This document shows, piece by piece, positions 25,189 to 33,832 of a stretch of 61,376 nucleotides of DNA. The DNA comes from JOPF136 sp035541255 (GTDB lineage: Bacteria > Acidobacteriota > Terriglobia > Acidiferrales > UBA7541), in NCBI GenBank assembly GCA_035541255.1, contig DATKNR010000179.1:1-61376 (forward strand), written 5' to 3'. How positions within the stretch are numbered: the stretch's first letter is position 1; every line of letters starts with the position of its first letter. The notes under the pieces are model-generated. The model was not told the DNA's origin. It searched no databases and saw only the letters and a program-made list of their open reading frames with translations. A program made the translations under genes and the position numbers.

Positions 25189-26451
25189 GTGTTCCGTTTC
25201 GCAACAGTGCGGCTGCTAATCGTTCCACTGGCCTGTCTCACCCTCGCCGTCGGGGCCGGGCTGCGGGGGACGACGCTACCCCAGGAGGACGACTGGACAG
25301 CGCGCGTCCGGGCGCAACTCGACGCAAACAACGCGCAGGCCGCCCTCCAGTTGACCGAGCAGTGGATGGCCGCGGCGCCGAAAGACATGGACGCGGTCGG
25401 TTGGCATGGCCGCGCCCTGTCGCGTCTGGGCCGGTTGGACGAAGCCGCCGCGGATTTCCGCCGCGTGCTGGCTTCCTATCCGAATGATACCGACGCGCTG
25501 CTGGATCTCGCGGGAATCCTCCGCCGTCAGGGCCACCCGGCGGAAGCGCTCAAACTGCTGGAGCGCGCACACTCCGCCGACCCGCGGCGCGAAGACGTGC
25601 TGGTGGAAGAGGGGCGCACGCTCCGCGCGCTCGGCCGGACGCGGGAAGCGCGCGAAGCGTTTGAAGCGGCCCAGCGCCTGGCGCCGGAAGACGCGGAAGC
25701 GAACGAAGGACTCGCATCGGTTGCGGAAGCTCCCCGCCAGGAGGTCCACGTGGGCACGGACATCGACACGTTCAACTACACGGATACCGCCGGAGAGTGG
25801 AACACCGGCTGGAAAACCGATTGGAACGCGAAGCTGACTTCATACTTCGAGTTTTCTTACTGGGACCGTTTCGGCGGTCAGGCACAGCGAAACTTCGGCC
25901 AGGTAACCCTCAAACTGTTGCCACATTCGGCGATCACCGTCGGGGGCTCCTGGAATCACGACGAGGGCGTGATCCCGCGAAGCGAAGCGTTTTTCGAGCT
26001 GGACGAGGGTGGGGCGATTCCCGGCGGCCATTTCCTTCGAGGCATCGAATTCAACTATCACCAGCACTGGTACTGGTATTCCACCGCTCATGTTTTGGCA
26101 CTCACTCCCTCCACGACTTTCTATCTTCCCCGCGACTGGATGTTTCAGTTTTCCATCACCGCGGCGCGCAGTTCGTTTCCCGGCGTGCCACCCGCCTGGG
26201 AGCCTTCGGGGCGGGCCAAACTCACGTTCCCGATCCGCCCGCGGCTCACCGGCAACGTGTTCTTCGCGGTGGGCAGCGAGGACTACGCACTCGCCGATCA
26301 GATTGGTCGGTTCTCGGCGCGCACCTGGGGCGGGGGCTTCCGCCGCGACTTCGCGAAGTACCAGTTCGTGAGCGCCTACGGATTCTTCCAGGACCGCTCG
26401 CAGTCGCGCTCGCAGGGCAGTTTCGGGATCGCCTACGGGATGCGCTTCTAA
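25189..26451 (+). CDS. TPR protein with YaiO-like outer-membrane barrel
   Basis: From the GTG at 25189, preceded by AGGAGG twelve bases upstream, the product is 420 residues. A signal peptide (LLIVPLACLTLAVGAG) is followed by three to four TPRs (MDAVGWHGRALSRLG, DALLDLAGILRRQG, REDVLVEEGRTLRALG). The last 220 residues are strand-rich with aromatic ends (SYFEFSYWDRF, GIEFNYHQHWYWY, FGIAYGMRF), as in YaiO/PgaA-like barrels. The final Phe is typical of outer-membrane proteins. It would export or secrete a polysaccharide. An upstream ATG at 25054 lies inside the phosphodiesterase gene and is less likely. Confidence 0.75.
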   Translation: MFRFATVRLLIVPLACLTLAVGAGLRGTTLPQEDDWTARVRAQLDANNAQAALQLTEQWMAAAPKDMDAVGWHGRALSRLGRLDEAAADFRRVLASYPNDTDALLDLAGILRRQGHPAEALKLLERAHSADPRREDVLVEEGRTLRALGRTREAREAFEAAQRLAPEDAEANEGLASVAEAPRQEVHVGTDIDTFNYTDTAGEWNTGWKTDWNAKLTSYFEFSYWDRFGGQAQRNFGQVTLKLLPHSAITVGGSWNHDEGVIPRSEAFFELDEGGAIPGGHFLRGIEFNYHQHWYWYSTAHVLALTPSTTFYLPRDWMFQFSITAARSSFPGVPPAWEPSGRAKLTFPIRPRLTGNVFFAVGSEDYALADQIGRFSARTWGGGFRRDFAKYQFVSAYGFFQDRSQSRSQGSFGIAYGMRF

Positions 26452-26460
26452 CGTGCCGGC

Positions 26461-27909
26461 ATGAATCCGCTGACGAGAATGGTCGAGGAGTTGGGGCCGG
26501 CCAGCTACGTGCTTCAGGCTGCCGTGGCCAGCCTCGTTGGGGCGGCGCTCCTGCTGGCCTTCATCATGGGCCGGCGCGCCGCGCGCCGCCGGTACTTCGG
26601 ACATCGCGACGAACGCACCCGGGCGCTGCGCCGCCAGCTGCCGGAGATTCTCGAAGGGCGCATCCTGCCGGACGCCTGGCGCCGCGATCCACTCGACGAC
26701 CGCATCCTGGAGGAAATCCTGCTCGACCGGCTGGAAATTGCCGAGAACGATGAGGCGGAGAAAATCCGCTTCTGTCTGCGCATCAGCGGCCTGCTGGATA
26801 AACGCATCCATCAGGCCCGGCGGCGCCGCGGCTGGCGGCGCCTGCACACCCTGGTGATTCTGGGCCGCATGCGCTGCCCGGAGGCGATTCCCGCCCTCGC
26901 CGAAGGACTGGATGACTCCAACATACAGACGGTTATCGCCGCGGCGCGGGGCCTGGGCCGCTACGCCATGCCCGAAGCGGCGGAGTCCATTCTCGAGCGG
27001 CTGGAAATGAACCGGCTGCGCCTGCCTGCCAACGTCCTCCAGAGCACTCTCTACCATTGCTGCCGCGACCGTCCCTCCATGCTGTTGCGCGCGCTTCAAT
27101 TCACCGACGACCAGCTCCGACCCGTGCTCGCGCGAGTGCTGGCGGAGGTGGCGTCAGCGGAGCTGGGCGAAGATCTGGTTCTGATCGCTTCCGACCCGCT
27201 GCCCGAGGTTCGCGCGTCCGCGGCGCGCGCCATGGCCGGCGCGCGTCCACGGCTCGCGCTCGCCGCGCTCCAACAGCTCGCAGCGGACTCGGAGTGGTTC
27301 GTCCGTCTGCGTGCCGTGGTCGCTCTCGGAATGTTGCAGGATCCGCGCTCGATTCCCGTCCTGCTCGAGACGCTGTGCGACCCCAACCGGTTTGTTCGCC
27401 TGCGGGCCGCGGGCGCGCTCTCGCGCCTGGAAGGCCACGAAGAGGAGATTCTGGAACGCGCGGTGCGAACGCGCGACCGCTACGCCCTGCAGGCGTTGGT
27501 GGGAGAGATGCAGCGATCCGGCGCGATGCTGGCGATTCTGGACGGCCTCGGGGATCCGGAACGCCGACAGAACTCCAGGCGAATCCTGCTGGCCGCTGTG
27601 CGCGCGGGAGCGCCCCGCTTGTTGCTTGACGCCGTGCTGCATCACGCCAATTGGCGCGTCCGAACTCAGGCCGCACGCCTGCTGGCGGATTCGCAGAGTC
27701 CGGAAGTACTCCGCCTGCTGCGATTCTATTCCACGGATACGCTACGCCCGCGCGACCGCCTCCTGTTCGCCTGGCTCGACCGCCGGCTCCGGGAATCGGC
27801 GGCTGCAAGCTCCGGCGGAGCAGTCTCCGTGGTCGAAGCTCCTCCCCGCCCGGCCGCGGCACCGAGAGAGCGCGACCCCGGCGCCGCGCTCGCCCGGGAG
27901 AACCGATGA
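26461..27909 (+). CDS. Membrane-anchored HEAT-repeat protein
   Basis: The 482-residue protein has one N-terminal membrane helix (about residues 17-36). A long helical repeat region follows, with HEAT-like units such as CPEAIPALAEGLDD, VIAAARGLGRYA, DPLPEVRASAARAM, WFVRLRAVVALGML and RFVRLRAAGALSRLE. The C terminus is Pro/Ala rich. It most likely acts as a cytoplasmic scaffold at the inner membrane. It lies nine bases after the barrel gene and overlaps the glycosyltransferase start by ATGA, so the three are almost certainly co-translated. HEAT proteins beside GT2 synthases are thought to help synthase assembly; that role is inference here. Confidence 0.82.
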   Translation: MNPLTRMVEELGPASYVLQAAVASLVGAALLLAFIMGRRAARRRYFGHRDERTRALRRQLPEILEGRILPDAWRRDPLDDRILEEILLDRLEIAENDEAEKIRFCLRISGLLDKRIHQARRRRGWRRLHTLVILGRMRCPEAIPALAEGLDDSNIQTVIAAARGLGRYAMPEAAESILERLEMNRLRLPANVLQSTLYHCCRDRPSMLLRALQFTDDQLRPVLARVLAEVASAELGEDLVLIASDPLPEVRASAARAMAGARPRLALAALQQLAADSEWFVRLRAVVALGMLQDPRSIPVLLETLCDPNRFVRLRAAGALSRLEGHEEEILERAVRTRDRYALQALVGEMQRSGAMLAILDGLGDPERRQNSRRILLAAVRAGAPRLLLDAVLHHANWRVRTQAARLLADSQSPEVLRLLRFYSTDTLRPRDRLLFAWLDRRLRESAAASSGGAVSVVEAPPRPAAAPRERDPGAALARENR

Positions 27910-29330
27910 GGTCTCTCATCCTGACGGTGAACGATGCCCTGTTCCTCTACTACTTTTTCTCCAATCTCATGTATCTCTTCCTGCTGATCTTCGCGGTCCG
28001 TGCCAGTGTGCTGCACCAGCGCCAGCTGGCCAGCATCCGCCTGGAGCGGTTTCGCAATTCGCCCTTTTCTCCGCCCGTGTCGATCATTGCCCCGGCGCAC
28101 AACGAAGGGCAAAGCATCGCACAATCGATCCGCTCTTTTCTCACGCTTGATTACCCGGCCATCGAAGTGATTGTGGTCAATGACGGCTCCCAGGACGATA
28201 CCCTCGAAGTCCTGACGCGCGAGTTTCAACTCCTGCGCACCGACCTCGCCTACGTGCAGGAAGTGTCCTGCCACCCGGTTCACGGCGTGTACATGAGCCA
28301 GACGGAGCCCCGCCTGCTCGTCGTCGACAAACAAGCAGGCGGAAGCAAAGCCGACGCCACCAATGCTGGGCTCAATGTCGCATCCAGTCCGTACGTGTGC
28401 GTGCTCGACGCCGACAGCCTTCTGGAAAAAGATGCGCTCCTCCGCGTGATGGTGCCCATCCTGGCCGATCCCGCGCGCGTCGTCGCGGCGGGGGGCATCG
28501 TGCGCGCCGTCAACGGTTCCGTGGTTGAAGACGGCCAGCTCCGCCGCGTGCGGCTGCCGCGCCGCTTCGTCGAGGTCGTCCAGGTGGTGGAATACCTGCG
28601 CGCGTTCCTGGTGGGCCGCGAAGGCTGGAGCTACTTCAACATGCTGATGATCATTTCCGGCGCCTTCGGAGTATTCCGCCGCGACCTGGTGCGTCAGGTA
28701 GGCGGATACCGTCCCGCGGCGATCGGCGAGGATTTCGATCTCATGGTCCGCATGCACCGCAGGCTGCGCGAGCAGAACGTGGACTATCGCGCCTGCTTCG
28801 TTCCCGATCCCGTCTGTTGGACGGAAGTGCCGCCCGACTGGAAATCGGTGGGCAAACAGCGTTCGCGCTGGCAGAAAGGCATGATCGATACACTGTGGCC
28901 CAACCGCGACATGCTGTTCCGCCCGCGTTACGGCCGAATCGGGTTTATCGCGCTGCCCAATCTCTGGATCTACGAAGCGCTGGCCCCCGTCGTCGAACTC
29001 GTTGGGCTGGCCTCCATCCTCCTCGCGGCCTTCCTGGGAATTCTCAGCACGCACTTCCTTCTGCTGTTCCTGATTTTCGGTTACGCGTTTTCCACCATGC
29101 TCTCCATCGGCGGCGTGCTGCTGGAGGAAATCACCTTCCGGCGGTACAACGACTGGCGCGAAGTGGCCAAACTGCTGCTCTGCTGTTTCGCCGAGCACTT
29201 CCCCTATCATCAGGCGCACCTCTGGTGGCGGCTGCGCGGCATGTGGCAGTACATGCGCGGCGACGTGGCCTGGGGAAAGATGACGCGCGTCGGTTTTGCC
29301 GGCTCACCGGCAAAGCAGCGGGCACGCTAA
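27906..29330 (+). CDS. Processive membrane glycosyltransferase, GT2 family
   Basis: The ATG at 27906 overlaps the HEAT gene stop (ATGA); the product is 474 residues. An N-terminal membrane helix (about 12-33) precedes the GT-A domain. Motifs seen: APAHNEG, NDGSQDDT, the DxD in LDADS with Asp168, GEDFD with Asp276, and the processive-enzyme QRSRW at 318-322. Three or four more membrane helices follow. This matches polysaccharide synthases of the NodC/PgaC/YaiP type, which polymerise UDP-sugars and pass the chain across the inner membrane. With the YaiO-like barrel gene it suggests a synthase-plus-export locus. The sugar is not identifiable by eye; an in-frame upstream extension is rejected. 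Confidence 0.88.
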   Translation: MRSLILTVNDALFLYYFFSNLMYLFLLIFAVRASVLHQRQLASIRLERFRNSPFSPPVSIIAPAHNEGQSIAQSIRSFLTLDYPAIEVIVVNDGSQDDTLEVLTREFQLLRTDLAYVQEVSCHPVHGVYMSQTEPRLLVVDKQAGGSKADATNAGLNVASSPYVCVLDADSLLEKDALLRVMVPILADPARVVAAGGIVRAVNGSVVEDGQLRRVRLPRRFVEVVQVVEYLRAFLVGREGWSYFNMLMIISGAFGVFRRDLVRQVGGYRPAAIGEDFDLMVRMHRRLREQNVDYRACFVPDPVCWTEVPPDWKSVGKQRSRWQKGMIDTLWPNRDMLFRPRYGRIGFIALPNLWIYEALAPVVELVGLASILLAAFLGILSTHFLLLFLIFGYAFSTMLSIGGVLLEEITFRRYNDWREVAKLLLCCFAEHFPYHQAHLWWRLRGMWQYMRGDVAWGKMTRVGFAGSPAKQRAR

Positions 29331-29354
29331 TCCGCCGAGCCGGCCGGGCCGAAA

Positions 29355-31157
29355 TCAGGCCAGGGGGGAGGCGGAAGCGGGGCCGGGCACGGCAGCAGGC
29401 TCGCCGCCGGCTGATTCCGCGGGAGACGCGGCGGGTTCCTCCGGAATTCGAATCACGAATGCGGAGGTATGGTCGCCGCGCACGGTGACCACGGTTCCGC
29501 CGTGATCCGTGATGGTGGCCTGCGCCGAGGCCAGCTCCAGAGCCGCGACATAGGTTCGTTTCACGGGCGTTGAGGAGAACAACCGGTCCGCTTCCTCATC
29601 GTTCGGAAATGGGCCAGGCCATTCGATGCGCAGCATGGCGAACCCCGGAACGCGTTCCGTCCTCACGACAAACGTGCCGCCCGCCGGCATCGAGTACACC
29701 GCGTATAGCAGGAAGGTATCGAATGCGCGGCTGAGCGCTGATGCGTCTGCTCGAATGGACGGCACATCCTCCGCCAGAGCCACTTCCGGCGAAATGGGCG
29801 GCCGCGTGACGTCGTTGATCGTGGGATTGAACAACGGCTCCAGATCGCGCAGGACGCCTCGCACTAGATCATTCAATTTCATAGACTGCACGGGGAGCAC
29901 CAGCAGCTCTCCGAATTCGCGGAAGCGGTCGAGCACGCGTTGGAATCCGGCGATCCCCTCGGAAACATTTCCCGAATCGCGCGCCTCCGCCAGGGAGTCG
30001 AGCGCCGACTCGATTTCCCCGGTGATGCGCCGCGTCATTTCCCGCCAGGCCGCCACGCGTTCGGCCTGCATCAGGCGTTCGCGCTCGGCAGCCAGCTTTT
30101 GCGCCGCCTGATTGAGCGCCTGCGCGAGCGCCTTCACTTCCGGCGCGCCGCGCTCTTCCGCACGCGCGCCGGGCGCCAGCGCCGCGATGTCGCGCGCCGA
30201 TCTCGCCAGGCGCGTCAGGGGTTTCACCAGGCGGGAAGAGCTGACATAACTGATGGCCGCGCCAGCGGCCAGCCCGACCAGCAGGGCGAGCCACAGCCTT
30301 CCCCAAAGGGCTTGCTCCAACGCGAGCCGCGCCGCGTACGAATAGGCAATCACCACAGCCCCGAGGACGCCGTGGTCCGCAGCCGTGAGCGGCAGCGCGT
30401 AATCGTCCTCGCGCGCGACGCTGTCCGCGAACCTGCGCCCTTTTCCACCCTCCGCCGGATTCCGGCACACTTGGGACAAAAATTCCGCCGCGGTACCGGC
30501 AGACGCCGGAGCTCCGGTCGCATCAGTGAGCTGCTGGGGGTCGCAATTTCCGTTGCTGTTCACAAACAGCATGGTGCGCATACCGGGGCCGAGTGGAAGC
30601 ACGGCGAGCAAGCGGTGGTCGAGCAGCCGCCCACCCACCACGTACATGTTCTTGTCACCCACGGCAATCGACCGTACCGCAAGTTGCGCGAGGGAGGGTT
30701 CGCCGCTGGAGTTCACGCGCCGCAGAAACGCACGGCCCTCCGAAGACTGTGCCGCGGCGGCAACCCAGTCTTCTTTTTGCCCGCTCGCTCCCGTGGTTTG
30801 GTTGGAGGAGATCACCGTGCCGTCGCCGGTCACAAATTCCACCAGCTCCAGCGCGTGCGTGCGCGCCGCGCCGCTGGCGTCGTTGGCGTAAACTGAAAAA
30901 TCAGGCTGCGGACGGCTCAGGTCCAGAGCCATGCGGATAGTGGCCTCCGATTCCGCCACAAGCCCCACGCGGCGGCTCACGTCGTCCGCGCCGCGGTCCA
31001 GCTCGCGCTGCACGTTCTCAAACGCTCCGGCCACCTGACTCGTTTCCATCTGGGAGAAGGCGCGCCTCTCTCCGCCGATCGCCGCGGAGAAGAGAAGCAC
31101 AGCGGCCAGAGCAAAGGCCGCGAGGAAGGAAACAAATACCTTCGCGGGAAAAGTCAT
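29355..31157 (-). CDS. NtrY-like sensor pseudokinase (catalytic His, N box and G box lost)
   Basis: The 600-residue protein has a membrane helix at about 6-28, a large extracytoplasmic sensor region, a second helix near 285-308 and a HAMP domain (SSRLVKPLTRLARSA). It then follows the NtrY layout closely, including ERVAAWREMTRRI. Where the H box should be it reads ITGEIESAL, with Gly380 in place of the catalytic histidine. The N-box Asn is Tyr485 (LLYAVYSMPAGG). The G boxes are absent, replaced by EWPGPFPND and RTYVAALE. It therefore should not autophosphorylate. It may act as an allosteric partner or a signal-transmitting scaffold. It is downstream of galE and convergent with the polysaccharide synthase gene. 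Confidence 0.85.
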   Translation of the reverse strand: MTFPAKVFVSFLAAFALAAVLLFSAAIGGERRAFSQMETSQVAGAFENVQRELDRGADDVSRRVGLVAESEATIRMALDLSRPQPDFSVYANDASGAARTHALELVEFVTGDGTVISSNQTTGASGQKEDWVAAAAQSSEGRAFLRRVNSSGEPSLAQLAVRSIAVGDKNMYVVGGRLLDHRLLAVLPLGPGMRTMLFVNSNGNCDPQQLTDATGAPASAGTAAEFLSQVCRNPAEGGKGRRFADSVAREDDYALPLTAADHGVLGAVVIAYSYAARLALEQALWGRLWLALLVGLAAGAAISYVSSSRLVKPLTRLARSARDIAALAPGARAEERGAPEVKALAQALNQAAQKLAAERERLMQAERVAAWREMTRRITGEIESALDSLAEARDSGNVSEGIAGFQRVLDRFREFGELLVLPVQSMKLNDLVRGVLRDLEPLFNPTINDVTRPPISPEVALAEDVPSIRADASALSRAFDTFLLYAVYSMPAGGTFVVRTERVPGFAMLRIEWPGPFPNDEEADRLFSSTPVKRTYVAALELASAQATITDHGGTVVTVRGDHTSAFVIRIPEEPAASPAESAGGEPAAVPGPASASPLA

Positions 31158-31229
31158 CGTCCGCGCGAAATCATAGCACAGGCGGAAGGCAGCGCCGCCG
31201 ATCTCCGGCCGCAGATCGATCCGCGAAAG

Positions 31230-32216
31230 TCACTGCGCATAACCTTGGGGATGCGCCAGCCGCCATTCCCAAGCGCTCGCAATCATTTCCTCCAGCCCGC
31301 GCTTGGGCTTCCAGCCGAGTTCTTTGGCGGCCTTCCCATGGCTGGCGATGAGCTGCGGAGGATCGCCCGTGCGGCGCGGATGGTTCAGCACCGGGATTTT
31401 CCGCCCGGTGACACGCCTGACGCATTCGATAACCTCGCGGACGGAGTAACCACGGCTGTTCCCCAGGTTGTAGACACCGGACGCGGTGCGCGTGCGGTCC
31501 AGCGCCAGGACGTGCGCCTCGGCCAGATCCTGCACGTGAATATAGTCGCGGATGCACGTGCCGTCCGGCGTCGGATAGTCCGTCCCATAGAGCTCGACGT
31601 GCGGCCGTTCGCCCAGCGCCACTTCCAGCACGCGCGGAATCAGGTGCGTTTCCGGACGATGCATTTCGCCGGAAGCCTTCGTGGCGCCGGCCACGTTGAA
31701 ATAGCGCAGAGACACAAAGCGCAGCGTGCCGGCGCCGTCCGGAGCGGCTGCCGCGTCCGCCAGAATCCGTTCGCCCATCACCTTCGTCCACCCATACGGA
31801 TTCACCGGGCGTGTGGCGCACTCCTCGCTGATGGGGACCTCAGCCGGCTCGCCATATACCGCCGCGCTCGAAGAGAAAACGATCCGCCGGCAGCCCGCCC
31901 GCCCCATGACTTCGAGCAGCGGCAGCAGGTTGGCCACGTTCTCGCGGTAATAGCGCACCGGATCGCGAACGGAATCTCCCACAATGGAGACGGCCGCCAT
32001 ATGCATTACGGCCTCGATTCCGCCGGCGTGGAACACCCCCTCCAGCGCTTGCAGATCCGCCAGATCCGCCTGGACGGTTTCCACACCGCCGGGCAGCGCC
32101 TCGCGATGGCCCTGGTAAAAGTTGTCCAGCACCACGGGGGTATCGCCCCGCTGAAGCAGCCGGTCAGTGATCACGCTGCCGATGTATCCGGCTCCGCCGG
32201 TGACCAGAACTCGCAT
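31230..32216 (-). CDS. galE: UDP-glucose 4-epimerase (GalE)
   Basis: The 328-residue protein is an extended short-chain dehydrogenase. It has the NAD site TGGAGYIGS at residues 6-14, a Ser-rich strand in FSSSAAVYG, the catalytic Tyr-x3-Lys in PYGWTK and the GalE-type YNLGNSRGYSV near the C terminus. It interconverts UDP-glucose and UDP-galactose. The ATG at 32216 is chosen because GGGAGG lies five bases upstream; the GTG at 32222 would be too close to that site. It may supply UDP-sugars to the nearby GT2 enzyme. The pseudokinase gene follows 72 bases downstream on the same strand. Confidence 0.9.
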   Translation of the reverse strand: MRVLVTGGAGYIGSVITDRLLQRGDTPVVLDNFYQGHREALPGGVETVQADLADLQALEGVFHAGGIEAVMHMAAVSIVGDSVRDPVRYYRENVANLLPLLEVMGRAGCRRIVFSSSAAVYGEPAEVPISEECATRPVNPYGWTKVMGERILADAAAAPDGAGTLRFVSLRYFNVAGATKASGEMHRPETHLIPRVLEVALGERPHVELYGTDYPTPDGTCIRDYIHVQDLAEAHVLALDRTRTASGVYNLGNSRGYSVREVIECVRRVTGRKIPVLNHPRRTGDPPQLIASHGKAAKELGWKPKRGLEEMIASAWEWRLAHPQGYAQ

Positions 32217-32270
32217 CCGCACCTCCCGGGGATTTCATTGCGCGTTTGAGCCTACAAGCTGCCTGAGGCT

Positions 32271-33086
32271 TCAGAACATTGCAATCCGCAGGCCCATGCC
32301 GAGCAGGGCGGCGGCAATTAGCCCCTCCGGAATGAGCCTCGGGATGCGCCCGTGCATGTGGCTGGCCGCCCACATCGCGGGAAGCGAGCCGGCCAGAAGA
32401 AATCCGACTGCCGGCCAGGCGACGTGCTCCATCCGGGCATAGGGCAGCGCGGCCACCGCCGCCAGAAAGGCGCTTGCAAAAATGTTGCTCCCCACGAGCG
32501 TCCCCGCGTCCATGCGGTAACAAAGCACCATCACGGGCATCAGCGCGGCGCCCGCACCGATGGAAGTGACGCTGACGCACGCCCCCACCAGAAACCCGCA
32601 CACCATCACCACGGCCCGCCGCAGCGTGGGATGCAGCCGCAGTTCACGGTCCACAATTTCCGGCCGCACTTTCTCCGGAAGCAGGCGCAGAAACAGAATC
32701 AGGGAAACGAATACCAGCGCCACTCCAATCGCTCGAAGCAGAAAACTGTCCAGCTTGGCCGGGTGCCACACGCCCATGTAATGCAGGAAGACGGATCCGG
32801 CCAGCACTCCCGGCAATCCTCCCAGCGCGAGATCCCGCACGATCTCGTAGCGCACCAGGCCGCGGCGCAAGAAAGAAATGCTGCCGCCGAATTTTGTGAG
32901 GCAGGAAAACGTCAGGCTGGTGCCCACCGCAACAGCCGGAGAGAACCCGGCGCCCAGGATCAGCAGCGGAGTGAGCAGCGAGCCGCTGCCGAGGCCCGTC
33001 AGGCCGATTAGAAATCCAACCCCCACGCCGATGGCGATTTCCAGCAGCTCGAGAGGAATCCCTGCAGAATAAGAGAGTCCCGTCAC
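32271..33086 (-). CDS. TauE/SafE (TSUP) family membrane permease
   Basis: The 271-residue protein has eight predicted membrane helices in two repeats. Each repeat begins with a family-typical Gly-rich motif (IGLTGLGSGSLLTPLLI, and GACVSVTSIGAGAALMPVM). This is the TauE/SafE or TSUP family of sulfite/sulfoacetate and related anion exporters. The start is GTG at 33086. Substrate assignment is not possible from sequence. It lies 55 bases upstream of galE on the same strand and could share its transcript, though no functional link is obvious. Confidence 0.85.
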   Translation of the reverse strand: MTGLSYSAGIPLELLEIAIGVGVGFLIGLTGLGSGSLLTPLLILGAGFSPAVAVGTSLTFSCLTKFGGSISFLRRGLVRYEIVRDLALGGLPGVLAGSVFLHYMGVWHPAKLDSFLLRAIGVALVFVSLILFLRLLPEKVRPEIVDRELRLHPTLRRAVVMVCGFLVGACVSVTSIGAGAALMPVMVLCYRMDAGTLVGSNIFASAFLAAVAALPYARMEHVAWPAVGFLLAGSLPAMWAASHMHGRIPRLIPEGLIAAALLGMGLRIAMF

Positions 33087-33391
33087 CTTGCGACCAGGCC
33101 GTAGTGCCGCGCGCGCGGGTCGTTCCTTCTCTCGCCGTGTAGCCTGCTAAGAATCATTACGCTCCCCCAGCTGGACTTCCCCGGCCGCGAGCAGTGCCCG
33201 GACTCCGCTTTCCAATCAGCATCGGCGCAACGAGCGCGCGCGGGCGCGCCTGCTCTATCAGAATACACGCGCCGGGAAAGAATGGAAGCAGCGGTTGCTG
33301 GTAGCCTGATTGGACCGCGCGGCGGCCCTACGCGTGCCCCGCCCCGGCGGCACACTATTGGCTCTCTGAAGGGAAATTTCATCTCTACCGT
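33087..33391. other. Divergent intergenic region
   Basis: No gene is supported in these 305 bases between the TSUP permease gene and the small membrane protein gene. Open frames here are low in protein character. It should contain the permease promoter. Confidence 0.4.
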
Positions 33392-33419
33392 TTGCACATT
33401 GGGACATCTCGGCTAACAT
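33392..33419 (+). promoter_or_regulatory. Possible sigma70-type promoter
   Basis: TTGCAC and TAACAT are separated by 16 bases. This is a fair match to -35 and -10 boxes. It would start RNA near 33426, about 100 bases before the small membrane protein gene and ahead of the phosphodiesterase pair. Confidence 0.3.
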
Positions 33420-33523
33420 GGAGCGCGCGGGAACGGTTCCGTGCCGGCTGGGCAGCGGATTCAACCCAGGGGCGCCCGGCCACTGCAACGGCGATACTTT
33501 GGAAGACGAGGACTCTTATCTCT

Positions 33524-33676
33524 ATGATTCTCTACCTTACTCCGGATCAAGTCCTGCCTCTCTCTGGCGCTCTCGGCACCGTCGTGGGACTGGCGCTGAT
33601 GTTCTGGGGAAAACTGCAGGAACTGTATCGCAAGGTGGCCAGCCGCCTTACGTCCAAGAGCGTCGAGCGGCCCTGA
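33524..33676 (+). CDS. Small single-pass membrane protein
   Basis: The 50-residue protein has one central hydrophobic helix (about residues 12-33, GALGTVVGLALMFW) followed by a basic tail (KLQELYRKV). A GAGGA sequence lies eleven bases upstream of the ATG, which is rather far. The longer frame starting at 33392 adds a non-coding-looking head. It precedes two phosphodiesterase genes on the same strand. Small proteins of this layout seem to recur in Acidobacteriota, but I cannot confirm this. The function is unknown. Confidence 0.55.
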   Translation: MILYLTPDQVLPLSGALGTVVGLALMFWGKLQELYRKVASRLTSKSVERP

Positions 33677-33832
33677 CTCGAGCGACGGCATCCCGGCGCC
33701 GCGCATCCTGATGTCTGCCGCGCACGAGTCCGTAGAGCGGCTGCGATTCGGCACCCCGGCTGTTCCGCATTCTCCGGGCGACAGTTCCGGTGCGGCCACG
33801 ATGGTCCTGTGCGGCCCGCAGCTGGTTCCAGC

